From: Pedobacter steynii
GTDB lineage: Bacteria > Bacteroidota > Bacteroidia > Sphingobacteriales > Sphingobacteriaceae
Length of the DNA stretch: 64,000 nt
Assembly: GCF_001721645.1 (NCBI RefSeq)
Contig: NZ_CP017141.1
Location: 2,542,001 to 2,606,000 of the forward strand
Direction: 5' to 3'
In this document: positions 25,065 to 35,191 of the stretch, piece after piece
Numbering within the stretch: position 1 is the stretch's first letter
Layout of the letters: every line of letters begins with the position of its first letter
Notes under the pieces: model-generated
Told to the model about the DNA's origin: nothing
Seen by the model: only the letters and a program-made list of their open reading frames with translations
The model's database searches: none
Translations under genes and position numbers: made by a program

Positions 25065-25072
25065 TATCTTTG
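25065..25072 (+). promoter_or_regulatory. Promoter box of rimP-nusA-infB
   Basis: TATCTTTG fits TAnnTTTG; TTTG-like T-runs lie upstream. It predicts a leader of about 60 nt that includes the hairpin at 25091-25112. Confidence 0.55.
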
Positions 25073-25090
25073 CACTTGTAATAGAGGGCA

Positions 25091-25120
25091 AGAGGGGGCA
25101 GAGGTCCCCTCTTTTCTTTT
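25091..25120 (+). terminator. Terminator-like hairpin in the rimP-nusA-infB leader
   Basis: 7-bp stem AGAGGGG/CCCCTCT with an 8-nt loop, followed by TTTCTTTT. It lies between the promoter box and the rimP ATG (15 nt away), so the operon must be read through it. It may be an attenuator or may end the upstream lipoprotein gene. Confidence 0.65.
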
Positions 25121-25135
25121 ATTGGAAAATTGGTT

Positions 25136-25600
25136 ATGCAGGTAGAAAAAAGAGTTACGGCGTTAGTTGAAGAGAAAATTTCGGATAGGCCGGAGTTGTT
25201 TTTGGTAGAAGTAAAAATGCTTCCAAACAATAAGCTGATCATCCATGTAGATGGCGATGAGGGGATTAGTATTCAGGATTGTGCGGCAATCAGCAGGCAT
25301 GTAGGCTTTTATCTGGAAGAAGAAAATACAATTGAAAAAGCGTATAATCTGGAGGTTTCTTCACCAGGTGTAGGCGAGCCACTTAAACTTCAAAGACAAT
25401 ATGTGAAAAATGTTGGAAGAGAATTAAGTGTAAAACTGAACGGTGGAGAAATTAAAGAAGGTAAGCTGCTTTCTGTCGAAGATCAGGGTATAACCATCGA
25501 GGCTAAGATGAAAGAAAAAGGTAAAAAGGCGCAACTGGTAGAAACCAGTATCGACTTTGGTAATATAACAGAAACAAAGGTTTTAATTTCATTTAAATAA
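25136..25600 (+). CDS. rimP: Ribosome maturation factor RimP
   Basis: 154-residue factor for 30S subunit maturation. The N-terminal alpha/beta domain shows LFLVEVKMLPNNKLIIHVDGDEGISIQDCAAISRHV, and the region EVSSPGVGEPLKLQRQYVKNVGRELSVKL leads into the C-terminal SH3-like domain; these are the RimP signatures. The start is ATG 25136 (MQVEKRV); a TTG two codons upstream is possible. nusA follows after 2 bp. The gene order rimP-nusA-infB is conserved in most bacteria. Confidence 0.96.
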   Translation: MQVEKRVTALVEEKISDRPELFLVEVKMLPNNKLIIHVDGDEGISIQDCAAISRHVGFYLEEENTIEKAYNLEVSSPGVGEPLKLQRQYVKNVGRELSVKLNGGEIKEGKLLSVEDQGITIEAKMKEKGKKAQLVETSIDFGNITETKVLISFK

Positions 25601-25602
25601 AA

Positions 25603-26838
25603 ATGAGCAATATTAATTTAATCGATTCATTTCAGGAATTCAAAGAGTTCAAGAACATCGACCGTCCTACAGTGATTAGTGTGCTGGAAGAGGTATTCCG
25701 CAGTATGTTGCGTAAAAAATACGGTACTGATGAGAATTGTGACGTAATCGTTAACCCGGACAACGGAGATTTAGAAATCTGGCGTACAAGAAAAGTGATG
25801 GAAGATGGTTTTTCTGAAGATGATGACCTGGAGATCGAACTTGCTGAAGTAAAGCTTTTAGATCCTGATATGGAAGTTGGCGACGATTACATTGAACAGA
25901 TCACTTTAGAAAGCTTTGGCCGCAGGGCAATATTAGCTGCACGCCAGACGCTTGTTTCCAAAGTATTGGAACTAGAAAAAGATGAGATCTTTAAAAAATA
26001 TAAGGATAGGGTTGGAGAAATTGTAACAGGAGAAGTTTACCAGGTTTGGAAAAAAGAAACATTGGTTCTTGATGATGAAGGCAACGAGTTGATGATGCCT
26101 AAAACTGAACAGATCCCTGCCGATTATTTCAAAAAAGGTGATACTGTTCGTGCAGTAATCTTAAAAGTAGACATGGTTAATGCTACTCCAAAGATTATCA
26201 TTTCAAGGATCGCCCCTGAGTTCTTACAACGGTTGTTCGAAATTGAGGTTCCAGAGATCTTTGATGGTTTAATTACCATTAAGAAAATTGTTCGTGAACC
26301 AGGAGAAAGAGCTAAAGTTGCTGTGGAGTCTTATGACGATAGAATTGATCCGGTTGGTGCTTGTGTGGGAATGAAAGGCTCGAGGATACATGGTATCGTT
26401 AGAGAGCTTAAAAATGAAAATATTGATGTGATCAATTTCACCAACAATATCTCATTATACATTACCAGAGCATTAAGCCCGGCAAAAATTACTTCTATTA
26501 AGTTAGATGATGAAACAAAACACGCTTCGGTTTATTTGAAACCAGATCAGGTTTCATTGGCAATCGGTAGAGGTGGACACAATATTAAACTGGCTGGTAA
26601 ATTAACTGGTTACGAAATTGATGTGTATCGTGAAGCAGGTGAAGAAGACGAAGATGTAGATATCGAAGAATTCTCAGATGAAATCGATAGCTGGATCATC
26701 GATGAGCTGAAAGCGATCGGTTGTGATACCGCAAAAAGTGTACTTGCACTTTCAATTGATGAGCTGGTAAAACGTACCGATCTTGAAGAAGAAACCATCA
26801 AAGAAGTGATGAGTATATTAAAATCAGAGTTTGAATAA
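25603..26838 (+). CDS. nusA: Transcription termination/antitermination factor NusA
   Basis: 411-residue RNA-polymerase-binding factor that modulates pausing, termination and antitermination. Order: N-terminal domain (1 to about 130), S1 domain (GEIVTGEVYQVWKKETLVL onward), two KH domains (DPVGACVGMKGSRIHGIVREL and QVSLAIGRGGHNIKLAGKLTG, each with a GxxG-type loop). A very acidic linker (GEEDEDVDIEEFSDE) and one helical repeat follow. The long double acidic repeat of E. coli NusA is missing, as in many bacteria. Its own leader hairpin invites the idea of autoregulation by NusA. Confidence 0.97.
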   Translation: MSNINLIDSFQEFKEFKNIDRPTVISVLEEVFRSMLRKKYGTDENCDVIVNPDNGDLEIWRTRKVMEDGFSEDDDLEIELAEVKLLDPDMEVGDDYIEQITLESFGRRAILAARQTLVSKVLELEKDEIFKKYKDRVGEIVTGEVYQVWKKETLVLDDEGNELMMPKTEQIPADYFKKGDTVRAVILKVDMVNATPKIIISRIAPEFLQRLFEIEVPEIFDGLITIKKIVREPGERAKVAVESYDDRIDPVGACVGMKGSRIHGIVRELKNENIDVINFTNNISLYITRALSPAKITSIKLDDETKHASVYLKPDQVSLAIGRGGHNIKLAGKLTGYEIDVYREAGEEDEDVDIEEFSDEIDSWIIDELKAIGCDTAKSVLALSIDELVKRTDLEEETIKEVMSILKSEFE

Positions 26839-26916
26839 ACGTTATCTTGAATAGGTGCGAACTATGTGGCAATTAAAAACAAATCACATACCCATGAAAT
26901 AAACAAGAATAAACGT

Positions 26917-26924
26917 TACTTTTG
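26917..26924 (+). promoter_or_regulatory. Candidate internal promoter box of infB
   Basis: TACTTTTG fits TAnnTTTG, about 30 nt before the infB ATG in a 116-bp gap. It may allow infB to be made independently of rimP-nusA. Confidence 0.5.
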
Positions 26925-26954
26925 TATAAGAATTAAAGAAAAAATAGGATATCA

Positions 26955-29900
26955 ATGTCAGACGACAAACCAATAATTTTATTTAAAGCAGTTAAGGAAC
27001 TTAACGTAGGCATTGCTACGGCCGTTGAGTTTTTAGAAAAGAAAGGCTTTTCTGTTGAGAATAAACCCACTACCAAGCTCTCCCGCGACATGTACAATGC
27101 GCTGTTGAAAGAGTTTCAGGGCGATAAGATCGTAAAAGAAGAAGCCAATCAGATTGTTATTGGTAAAATTCGTCGTGATGAGCCGGAAGTGACTGAGAAA
27201 GTTGCGGAAGCACCTAGAAAAAATGTAGAATTCGAAAATGAAGGCATTCTGATCAAGAACCTTCATTCGTATACTCCTCCTGTAGAAAAACCTAAAGAAG
27301 AAGTTCCCGCAAAACCGGCAGCTCCAGTGGTGGAAAAGACAGAAGAGAAACCTGAAGAGGGAGCATTGCCGGGTGTGAAGATAGTGGGAAAAATCAATCT
27401 TGATGATTTAAACGCTAAAACCCGTCCGGTGAAAAAAGAAGAAGCATCTGAAGCATCTCAGCCTGTGGCTGAAGCTCCAAAAGCATCTGAACCGACACCA
27501 GCCCCTGCTCCAGTGGAGAAAACACCTGTAGAAAAGCCAGTAGAAAAACCAGCAGAAGCCCTAAGGGAAGAAGTGGTTAAGCCTGTAGAACAACCTAAGG
27601 TGGAAGAGACTCCAAAGCCTGTTGAGCAACCTGTTGCAAAAGCAGAGCCCGAAGTAAAAGAAACTCCTAAACCAGTGGAAGCACCAAAAATAGTTGAAAC
27701 GCCGAAAGTTGTGGACACCTCTAAAGTTGAAAAAACGGATGAGGTAGAAGTGATTAAAGCACGTTCTGTAAAACTTTCAGGACCTAATATCATCGGTAAG
27801 ATTGTTTTACCTACCACACCAGATCGTAAATCATCTCCTGTAGCCTCTTCGGCCGACAGCAATGATGCGAAAAGGAAACGTAAGCGTAAAAAAACTCCGG
27901 GACAACACCCAGGACAAGGAGGTAATACTCCGGCTGGAAATCAGCAGACAGGTGGACAGGCAGGACAAGGTACTACAGCACCAAAACCGGCTCCGACTTT
28001 TACCAACAGACCTGATTTCAGGAACAATACAAATAATACAGCCAACAGGCCGAACTTTAGGAACAATAAACCAGGAGCTCCTGGTAATGGTCCTAAAGAA
28101 GAACCTACGGAAAAAGAAATACAAGACCAGATCAAAGCAACACTTGCTCGTTTAAGCGGCGCTGGTAAATCTGGTAAATTTGCTCAACGCGCTAAATTGC
28201 GTCGTCAAAAACGTGATGATGTTGCCCTTTCGGCAGATGAAGCAGCAATGGAACAGGAATTACAATCCAAAGTATTAAGGGTAACGGAGTTTGTTACGGC
28301 AAATGAGTTAGCTACAATGATGGATGAACCGGTGACTAAAATTATTGGAACCTGTATGAGTCTTGGAATGTTCGTATCCATCAACCAACGTTTGGATGCA
28401 GAGACATTAACTATTGTTGCAGATGAGTTTGGTTACGAAATACAATTCGTTAAACCGGATGATGAAAGTGATATCGTTATCGAGGAAGAAGATAATGATG
28501 AAGATTTAGAGCCAAGAGCACCGGTTGTGACCATCATGGGGCACGTCGATCATGGTAAGACTTCATTGCTGGATTATATCCGTAAAGCAAACGTAGTGGC
28601 TGGCGAGGCCGGTGGTATTACACAGCACATTGGTGCTTATATGGTAACCACACCTACAGGTAAGAAAGTTACCTTCTTAGATACCCCAGGTCACGAAGCT
28701 TTTACAGCGATGCGTGCACGTGGTGCTAAAGTAGCGGATATTGCTATTATTGTTGTCGCTGCGGATGATGCAGTGATGCCTCAGACTAAAGAGGCTATCA
28801 ATCATGCACAGGCAGCCGGCGTGCCATTGGTATTCGCTTTCACAAAAATTGATAAGCCAGGGGCAAACTCAGATAAGATACGTGAGCAACTATCAATTAT
28901 GAATATCCTTGTAGAGGATTGGGGAGGAAACTTCCAGTCACAGGAGATTTCGGGTAAGAGCGGACTGAATGTAGACTTATTATTGGAGAAAGTTTTATTA
29001 GAAGCAGAATTGCTTGACCTTAAAGCTAACCCTAATAAACGTGCTACAGGTAGTGTAATTGAAGCGACCTTGGATAAAGGACGCGGTATTGTAACTACTG
29101 TTCTTGTTCAGGCGGGTACTTTGAAGATTGGTGATCCGATTCTGGCAGGTAGTTATAGCGGACGTGTAAAAGCGTTGTTTAATGAACGTGGACAAAAAGT
29201 AGATAAAGCTGGCCCTTCAGTACCGGTACAGGTATTGGGTATGCAGGGTGCACCTACAGCAGGTGATAGATTCAATGCATTGGAAAGTGAAGTTGAGGCA
29301 AGAGAAATTGCTAACAAACGTTTACAACTAATGCGTGAACAAGGACTTCGTACTCAGAAACACATTACGTTGGATGAGATTGGCCGTCGTTTGGCAATCG
29401 GTAACTTTAAAGAGCTTAACCTGATTGTTAAAGGTGATGTGGATGGATCAATCGAGGCATTATCTGACTCATTATTGAAACTGTCTACTGAAGAAATTCA
29501 GATCAATATCATTGGTAAAGCAGTAGGTCAGATCTCTGAATCTGATGTATTGTTAGCTTCTGCTTCTGATGCGATTATCATCGGCTTCCAGGTTCGTCCT
29601 TCTTCTGGAGCACGTAAACTGGCCGAGGCTGAGCAAATTGACATCAGACTATACTCTATTATCTACGATGCAATCAATGAGATTAAAGCGGCGATGGAGG
29701 GTATGTTGGCTCCCGAGTTTGAAGAGAAGATCACTGCAAATGTGGAGATCAGAGAAACCTTCAAAATTACTAAGGTGGGTACAATTGCAGGATGTATGGT
29801 GTTGGATGGCACGATTACCCGTAACAGTAAAATCCGTATTGTTAGAGACGGTGTAGTTGTTTATACCGGTGAACTTGCTTCATTGAAACGTTATAAAGAT

Positions 29901-30020
29901 GACGTTAAAGAAGTATCAAGAGGTTATGAGTGCGGATTGAATATCCATAACTTTAACAACATTGAAGTAGGAGACATCGTTGAAGCCTACGAACAAGTAG
30001 AAGTGAAAAGGAAATTATAA
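26955..30020 (+). CDS. infB: Translation initiation factor IF-2
   Basis: 1021-residue GTPase that positions initiator tRNA on the 30S subunit. The N-terminus carries a short IF2-N-like helical domain ([22 protein letters not shown]), then about 330 residues of low-complexity Pro/Glu/Lys/Val repeats ([13 protein letters not shown] type) and a basic Gln/Asn/Gly stretch. The G domain starts near residue 529 with GHVDHGKTS, followed by DTPGHEAF and FTKIDKPG. Domains II-IV complete the chain. It is the last gene of the operon, followed by a strong terminator. Confidence 0.98.
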   Translation: MSDDKPIILFKAVKELNVGIATAVEFLEKKGFSVENKPTTKLSRDMYNALLKEFQGDKIVKEEANQIVIGKIRRDEPEVTEKVAEAPRKNVEFENEGILIKNLHSYTPPVEKPKEEVPAKPAAPVVEKTEEKPEEGALPGVKIVGKINLDDLNAKTRPVKKEEASEASQPVAEAPKASEPTPAPAPVEKTPVEKPVEKPAEALREEVVKPVEQPKVEETPKPVEQPVAKAEPEVKETPKPVEAPKIVETPKVVDTSKVEKTDEVEVIKARSVKLSGPNIIGKIVLPTTPDRKSSPVASSADSNDAKRKRKRKKTPGQHPGQGGNTPAGNQQTGGQAGQGTTAPKPAPTFTNRPDFRNNTNNTANRPNFRNNKPGAPGNGPKEEPTEKEIQDQIKATLARLSGAGKSGKFAQRAKLRRQKRDDVALSADEAAMEQELQSKVLRVTEFVTANELATMMDEPVTKIIGTCMSLGMFVSINQRLDAETLTIVADEFGYEIQFVKPDDESDIVIEEEDNDEDLEPRAPVVTIMGHVDHGKTSLLDYIRKANVVAGEAGGITQHIGAYMVTTPTGKKVTFLDTPGHEAFTAMRARGAKVADIAIIVVAADDAVMPQTKEAINHAQAAGVPLVFAFTKIDKPGANSDKIREQLSIMNILVEDWGGNFQSQEISGKSGLNVDLLLEKVLLEAELLDLKANPNKRATGSVIEATLDKGRGIVTTVLVQAGTLKIGDPILAGSYSGRVKALFNERGQKVDKAGPSVPVQVLGMQGAPTAGDRFNALESEVEAREIANKRLQLMREQGLRTQKHITLDEIGRRLAIGNFKELNLIVKGDVDGSIEALSDSLLKLSTEEIQINIIGKAVGQISESDVLLASASDAIIIGFQVRPSSGARKLAEAEQIDIRLYSIIYDAINEIKAAMEGMLAPEFEEKITANVEIRETFKITKVGTIAGCMVLDGTITRNSKIRIVRDGVVVYTGELASLKRYKDDVKEVSRGYECGLNIHNFNNIEVGDIVEAYEQVEVKRKL

Positions 30021-30038
30021 TTTCCATTAAATAGATTG

Positions 30039-30074
30039 AAGGTGCTGTTCATACAAGTGAACAGCACCTTTTTT
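30039..30074 (+). terminator. Terminator after infB
   Basis: 13-bp stem AAGGTGCTGTTCA/TGAACAGCACCTT followed by a T-run. Confidence 0.95.
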
Positions 30075-30154
30075 ATTTCGGTAATTTATAGAAGTTAAGA
30101 GGGAAATCTATTTTTAAGTTAACTTAGACAGGAATTTTATTGCGGGCATAGGCT

Positions 30155-31309
30155 ATGAACATCAAAAGAAGTTTAAAAAAACTCTTCATAAAGAATTATG
30201 TTGGAAAGGAGCATGTAATTGTTAATTTATATCAAACGAATTATGATAAACATGTTTTGATTTCTTATATCGTTACACCATTTAAGAACCCAAACACATT
30301 CACTCATCAAAATTATATTACCTCACATATCGTTGCGGAGACTTTTCGGGATCTTGGCTATAATGTAGATATAGTTGATCATCATGACAAAAAATCTGCG
30401 ATTGATTACGAAAAATATACGGTGATTTTTGGTATGGGGGATAACTTTGAACGTTCGTTTTTTTGCCAAAACAGAAAAATTCCCCGAATTCACCTGATTA
30501 CAGGAGCGCATGATGATTTTCATAATGCGATGAGTTTGAAAAGTATTGAGGACTTTTATCAATTATCAGGGCTTTGGTTAACAACTGAAGCTAATGTCTC
30601 TTCCTCCTGCAATTATTACGCACTGTATAATGCTGATTTCGCTATTATTCTCGCACATGGATATGTGTTCGAAGAATATAAAAGAAGATTTGTGAACAAG
30701 ATATATACATTGAATAATAATATTCTAGGTGTATTTAGTGGATTTAAGCCTAAAGTGGCTGAGACGAGAACGAATAATTTCTTATTCTTAAGCGGAGGAA
30801 AGCAAATTACAAAGGGCTTTCATCTGTTAATGGAAGTCGCGAAACAGCGAAAAGACCTTAATTTTTATGTAGTAGTTCCTTACATAAATGACCTTCTGCT
30901 TAATTATTACCAGGATCTTCTGATTCCCGGATCAAATGTGTTCTTATTTAAGAACCTTAAGATGGATTCTACGCAAATGCGAGAGATCATTGAGACTTGC
31001 TCTTACTCTATTGCACCTAGCTATGTAGATGGATTGCCAGGAGGTACTATAGAACCAATGTCGGCTGGAATGATCCCAATTGTAACTAAGAATTGTGGAT
31101 TCCCCTCGGAGTTGTTTATCTTCGAGATGGAAGATTTAAGTATAGGCGCCCTTAACAGAGCTATTAATCAGGTGCTGCAGCTTGATGATAAAGTGTATAC
31201 TGAGTTCAGCGAGCTAGTCCGGAAATATGCCGTCGAAAATTTTTCAGCAGATAGCGTGCAAAAGAATTTAAAACAGATTTTAGAAGCGGAACTGCCCAGA
31301 CCTAATTAA
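30155..31309 (+). CDS. GT-B glycosyltransferase (GT4-like)
   Basis: 384-residue protein, probably a GT-B-fold glycosyltransferase of a GT4-like type. The N-terminal half begins with basic residues and a Rossmann-like part (VLISYIVTPFKNPNTFTHQNYITSHIVAETFRDLGYNVDIVDHH). The C-terminal half shows NNFLFLSGGKQITKGFHLLM and the donor-binding segment DGLPGGTIEPMSAGMIPIVT with Glu in the usual place. The donor sugar and acceptor are unknown. It is the first gene of the glycan cluster, on the plus strand and convergent with a GT2 gene. Confidence 0.75.
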   Translation: MNIKRSLKKLFIKNYVGKEHVIVNLYQTNYDKHVLISYIVTPFKNPNTFTHQNYITSHIVAETFRDLGYNVDIVDHHDKKSAIDYEKYTVIFGMGDNFERSFFCQNRKIPRIHLITGAHDDFHNAMSLKSIEDFYQLSGLWLTTEANVSSSCNYYALYNADFAIILAHGYVFEEYKRRFVNKIYTLNNNILGVFSGFKPKVAETRTNNFLFLSGGKQITKGFHLLMEVAKQRKDLNFYVVVPYINDLLLNYYQDLLIPGSNVFLFKNLKMDSTQMREIIETCSYSIAPSYVDGLPGGTIEPMSAGMIPIVTKNCGFPSELFIFEMEDLSIGALNRAINQVLQLDDKVYTEFSELVRKYAVENFSADSVQKNLKQILEAELPRPN

Positions 31310-31312
31310 CTG

Positions 31313-32332
31313 TTATTTGGATAGCCTTCCAAAGCCCTTTAAGGAAAGTTTAAATGTCTTTCGTAGTTGACGCATGTTTAGGTAAGACCAGTTAAAAAGA
31401 TCCCTATTAAACAAGAGAGCCAAAGCATTCATCTTTGCTTTTTTCTGATAGATGATGGTAAACCATTTTTCAAATAACATTTCCTCAAATTCCCTCACCG
31501 GATATTTTCTTAGCTTACGATTTGCTGATTTGATCTGCAAAAAGAGTTGATGATAATCGGAAAACTGATAGCGCTTATAATCACATATCAAAATGCTGAA
31601 AAGGATATTTCCAAAGGATTCATGATCGGGAATACCTAAATAGTTTAGCTGTTCACTTTTAATTGCTTTTAATTTCAATTTTGCAATTTCCTCCCTAAGA
31701 GAGGATATATTGTTTTCATGGATTCTGTATTTTACCAGGATCTGATCCAGATTCCAGACAGGATACTTCTCGGCTATTCTGATGAATAATTCATAATCTT
31801 CGGCGGGGGCATAGTCCTGATATCCGTTTAGCTCCTTATAGATGCTTGTTTTATACATAACAGAAGAGTTGACAAAAGTGTTCTCAAAAAGTAATGTCAT
31901 TTTTATTTTTTCTGCACCAACAGGTACAATAAGATCGGAATTGTTCGTAAGCTCTGCTCGTTGGTTGATGAAAACCCCATGTCCACCACATAATGCGTAT
32001 TCAGGATGTTGCCGGAAAAAATTATATTGAAGTTCCAGCCTATTCTTAATGGCAATATCGTCACTGTCCAATATGGCGATGTACTCTCCCCGGGCTTCTG
32101 TTAATGCTACATTTCGAGTATAGGTAAGTCCTCTGTTTTTATCGTTATGAACAAGCCTGATTCTGGGATCATTAAATTTTTCAATTACGGCAACAGTCTG
32201 ATCTGTGGAACCGTCATTTACTATGAGCAGTTCAAAATCAGAAAAGCTCTGTTCAAGAATACTTTTTATGGAATCGCTTATATAATTTTCTGAATTATAA
32301 GCGGCCATAAAAACAGTTATTTTAGGAAGCAT
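31313..32332 (-). CDS. GT2 family glycosyltransferase
   Basis: 339-residue GT-A enzyme of family 2. The nucleotide-sugar domain starts with KITVFMAAYNSENYISDSIKSILEQSFSDFELLIVNDGSTD and has the DxD-like metal site in YIAILDSDDIA. PAEDYELFIRIAEKY matches the acceptor-side ED motif. The C-terminal 120 residues are basic and helical. It probably adds one sugar to a surface polymer or to LPS from the cytoplasmic face; specificity cannot be read. It ends 3 bp from the previous convergent gene. Confidence 0.88.
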   Translation of the reverse strand: MLPKITVFMAAYNSENYISDSIKSILEQSFSDFELLIVNDGSTDQTVAVIEKFNDPRIRLVHNDKNRGLTYTRNVALTEARGEYIAILDSDDIAIKNRLELQYNFFRQHPEYALCGGHGVFINQRAELTNNSDLIVPVGAEKIKMTLLFENTFVNSSVMYKTSIYKELNGYQDYAPAEDYELFIRIAEKYPVWNLDQILVKYRIHENNISSLREEIAKLKLKAIKSEQLNYLGIPDHESFGNILFSILICDYKRYQFSDYHQLFLQIKSANRKLRKYPVREFEEMLFEKWFTIIYQKKAKMNALALLFNRDLFNWSYLNMRQLRKTFKLSLKGFGRLSK

Positions 32333-32496
32333 AATCTTGTCTAATGGGTGTCTGTGTTAATCCGTCCAAATATAATATTATCTTTGCTGCAAATATTCAA
32401 TATCGGTAAGTGCTGCGCTTATGTAGGGAGGCACACTGGAAAAAGGAATGAAGGTACACATGGAAACTTCATAACCGCTAAAACAATTATGCATTG

Positions 32497-33231
32497 ATGA
32501 AAAACAATTACCTCTCTTTTAGCTTATGGGGAAATGAAAAAATTTATACCATAGGGGCAATCAGAAATGCTGAACTGGCGAGGAAAGTTTATAAGGGCTG
32601 GAAAGTTATTGTTTATTTTGACAATACCGTTCCAAGTGGGATTATTGAGGAATTGCAGGCATTGGATGTTGTTTTGGTAGACATGACCCATTCAGATATT
32701 TATGGGTTATTCTGGCGTTTTCTGGCGGCAGATTTGCCAGATGGAGACCATATTATATTCAGAGACACCGATTCCCGCTTATCTTTAAGGGAGAAACTAG
32801 CAGTAGACGACTGGATTAGAAATGGAGATAGTATTCATGTAATGAGGGACCATCCAGCCCATCGAACGCCGTTTGGTGCTAAAGGTTTATCTATTCTCGG
32901 GGGGATGTGGGGTATCAAAGCGGGTCAGGTCGAAATGGGACGGATGATCAGGGAATTTAGCATCGGAAAATCTGATCAGTATGGGATCGATCAATCGTTT
33001 TTGCAGCGTATTTATAAAGAATTTAAGAGCTCTATGACTATCCATGACGAGTTTTTCGAGAAAAAAAAATTCCCAATAGCACGTGAAGAATATCGATTTG
33101 TGGGAGAACGGATTGATGAGAATGAACAGGTTATTGGTACGGACTGGGAGCAAATTAAAGTATACATCAAGGGGCATAATCCATCTTCATTTAAAAAATT
33201 GAAAACCTGGATTAAGAATTTTTTTAATTAA
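32497..33231 (+). CDS. Unassigned glycosyltransferase-like protein with DxD motif
   Basis: 245-residue protein of uncertain family. It opens SLWGNEKIYTIGAIRNAELARKVYKGWKVIVYFDNTVP, like nucleotide-sugar binding strands, and contains a likely metal site in IIFRDTDSRLS. The pattern resembles small GT-A proteins found in glycan clusters, but I cannot assign a CAZy family. I begin at ATG 32497 (MKNNYLSFSLWG); a TTG just before it is less likely. A run of nine A lies at 33061-33069 (coding EKKKF). A GT2 gene follows after 11 bp, on the same strand, and may be cotranscribed. Confidence 0.55.
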   Translation: MKNNYLSFSLWGNEKIYTIGAIRNAELARKVYKGWKVIVYFDNTVPSGIIEELQALDVVLVDMTHSDIYGLFWRFLAADLPDGDHIIFRDTDSRLSLREKLAVDDWIRNGDSIHVMRDHPAHRTPFGAKGLSILGGMWGIKAGQVEMGRMIREFSIGKSDQYGIDQSFLQRIYKEFKSSMTIHDEFFEKKKFPIAREEYRFVGERIDENEQVIGTDWEQIKVYIKGHNPSSFKKLKTWIKNFFN

Positions 33232-33242
33232 GTTTTGGAGCA

Positions 33243-34052
33243 ATGAATTACTATTATACGATCATCATACCAACTTTTAATTCGGCAGGTACGCTTAAGG
33301 AATGTTTGAAAAGTATCCTCAATCAGACTTGTAGTGATCTGGAAATTCTGATTAGCGACGGAGCATCTACGGATGCTACAAAAGAAGTTTTTGAAAGTTT
33401 TAATGACGGTCGGATTAGTTTTTTTTCTGAACCTGATAAAGGAGTATATGACGCGATGAATAAGGCGATAGGTCGTTCATCTGGCAAGTGGCTACTGTTT
33501 CTAGGTAGCGACGACACTTTATATACTGATCGGGTTTTGGAAGAAATGAAAGTTTATCTGGATAAAACCGATGCCCACCTGGTTTACGGGAATGTTAGAA
33601 TTGTGGGGGATAGCCCCTGGGCTAAGGATGGGGAAATTTATAGAGGAAAAACGTCATTGACGACCTTACTTGTAAATAATATTTGTCATCAGGCTATATG
33701 TTATTCAAGAGAAATCTTTAGTGGCGGTCTTAGATACAATCCGAATTATCGTGTATGTTCAGATTATGATTTTAATCTCATTTGTGCCTCAAGATATAAA
33801 CTAGAGTATGCTCCGGTAATCTTGTCTCATTTCAAAACAGGCGGCTTGAGTTCTGTAGCTGAAGATCCAGCTTTTCATAGGGATAAATGGATTAATATAG
33901 TCAGTTATTTTGGGGAAAAATTATTTGATAAAAGTTTTCGGCCCTATCGCAACGCAATACGACAAACTGCACAGTTATTTGTGAAGAAAGCCGAATATAG
34001 AAAGGCGATTCTGGCTATACGGTTGTATTTATACTATAAGATCAGTAAATAG
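33243..34052 (+). CDS. GT2 family glycosyltransferase
   Basis: 269-residue GT-A enzyme. The opening TIIIPTFNSAGTLKECLKSILNQTCSDLEILISDGASTDAT and the metal site LLFLGSDDTLYTD are classic for GT2. Two more family features are YDAMNKAIGRSSGKW and CSDYDFNLI, the latter in the acceptor region. No membrane helix is present, so it acts in the cytoplasm or at the inner face. The SDDTLYTD and GVYDAMNKAI patterns resemble transferases that extend exopolysaccharide units (WcaA type), but that is only a hint. It probably shares a transcript with the gene just upstream. Confidence 0.88.
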   Translation: MNYYYTIIIPTFNSAGTLKECLKSILNQTCSDLEILISDGASTDATKEVFESFNDGRISFFSEPDKGVYDAMNKAIGRSSGKWLLFLGSDDTLYTDRVLEEMKVYLDKTDAHLVYGNVRIVGDSPWAKDGEIYRGKTSLTTLLVNNICHQAICYSREIFSGGLRYNPNYRVCSDYDFNLICASRYKLEYAPVILSHFKTGGLSSVAEDPAFHRDKWINIVSYFGEKLFDKSFRPYRNAIRQTAQLFVKKAEYRKAILAIRLYLYYKISK

Positions 34053-34058
34053 CCTAGA

Positions 34059-35174
34059 TTAGCTGTTTAGCCCATCTCTAAAGGCCTTCAAATAATCTTT
34101 TCCATATTTCTGATCTGGTTCGAGGTGACATCCTTCCGCCCATTCATTCCATGCATTGATAAAGAAAATTTTCTCCTCGTCCTCAAAATTAGCCAAGGTA
34201 TAATCTTTAATTTCTGAGACCCATTTTTTAAAGTTATCTGGTTCGGATTCGACGTAAATGACCGCATTAGATTTCCGTCGGGCGGAATTATCCCAACAAG
34301 GGGAAACGCACCTGAAATAAGTATAATCCGGTTTTGGTTTTTTTAGCATATTTACTGCAGTCTCTTTGAGAGAAACAATTTTATTCTCAAAATCAGCAAA
34401 ACGTTTTATTCTCAGATTATGCAGTGCCTTTTTGAGCAAATAGCGGAGCAGATTTTTCTTTCCATATTTTCTGCCTGCTTGGTAGATGTCTGGAGCAAAT
34501 TCCATACTGGCATCAAAGCCATGCTCTTTGGGATCAAGGTTCCGCTTGAAATTCTCCACTCTGATGAGGTAGATATCCTCAAAACCCGCCTTTTTTGCTT
34601 CCTCTCTCCATATTTCAGTTGCTTGTATAATATTCGGATGAAGCTCTGAACGATACATCAGGTATACTGGTTTCCCATTTATCTTTATATATCGTTTGTC
34701 TTTAAAGAATGGCATCAGGTATTCAATGTGAGCACGGTCATCATCCGGATGATAATCTTGGTGGATTAGTACCTGTTGATCTGCACCATCCCATTTTCTG
34801 GTCCAGTTTTCATTTGCCCAGCACAAACAAAATGGGAAATCCGGTTTTCCTGATTTAAGCATTTGTTCCAATGGTCTTTCCATTAGTAATTTTCCATTAA
34901 ACCAATAGTGGTAATAGCAAAAACCATGAATACCGTAGGTACCGGCAAGATCAGCCTGAGCCTCCATAGTTTCAAGAAGCCTTAGATCATAGAACCCCAG
35001 ATCTGCTGGTAAATGAGGTTGATAATGTCCTGGGAATTTTGGCCCGGACCTGACTACATTAGTCCATTCGGTAAAACCTTTGCCCCACCACTCATTATTC
35101 TCCGGGAAAGGGTGAAATTGAGGCAGGTAAATAGCAATGGGCTTAAGGCCGTTTTCTTGATTAGCGTGGGACAT
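34059..35174 (-). CDS. WbsX-like / GH99-like glycan-cluster protein
   Basis: 371-residue protein of the WbsX family (glycosyltransferase WbsX or glycoside-hydrolase-99-like domain). The signature begins AIYLPQFHPFPENNEWWGKG and continues FTEWTNVVRSGPKFPGHYQPHLP; later GFCYYHYWFNGK, FPFCLCWANENWTRKWDG and the C-terminal NAWNEWAEGCHLEPD are also typical. Such genes sit in O-antigen and capsule clusters; whether they act as transferase or endo-acting enzyme is not settled. It is the last gene of a minus-strand unit with the ABC exporter and two GT2 genes. Confidence 0.88.
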   Translation of the reverse strand: MSHANQENGLKPIAIYLPQFHPFPENNEWWGKGFTEWTNVVRSGPKFPGHYQPHLPADLGFYDLRLLETMEAQADLAGTYGIHGFCYYHYWFNGKLLMERPLEQMLKSGKPDFPFCLCWANENWTRKWDGADQQVLIHQDYHPDDDRAHIEYLMPFFKDKRYIKINGKPVYLMYRSELHPNIIQATEIWREEAKKAGFEDIYLIRVENFKRNLDPKEHGFDASMEFAPDIYQAGRKYGKKNLLRYLLKKALHNLRIKRFADFENKIVSLKETAVNMLKKPKPDYTYFRCVSPCWDNSARRKSNAVIYVESEPDNFKKWVSEIKDYTLANFEDEEKIFFINAWNEWAEGCHLEPDQKYGKDYLKAFRDGLNS

Positions 35175-35191
35175 ACATGATCAGGTTTATA

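Noticed and set aside
27300..27750. Repetitive Pro/Glu/Lys/Val-coding stretch as a tandem repeat or mobile insertion
   Set aside because: It is the normal low-complexity linker of IF-2 in this phylum, with irregular unit length.
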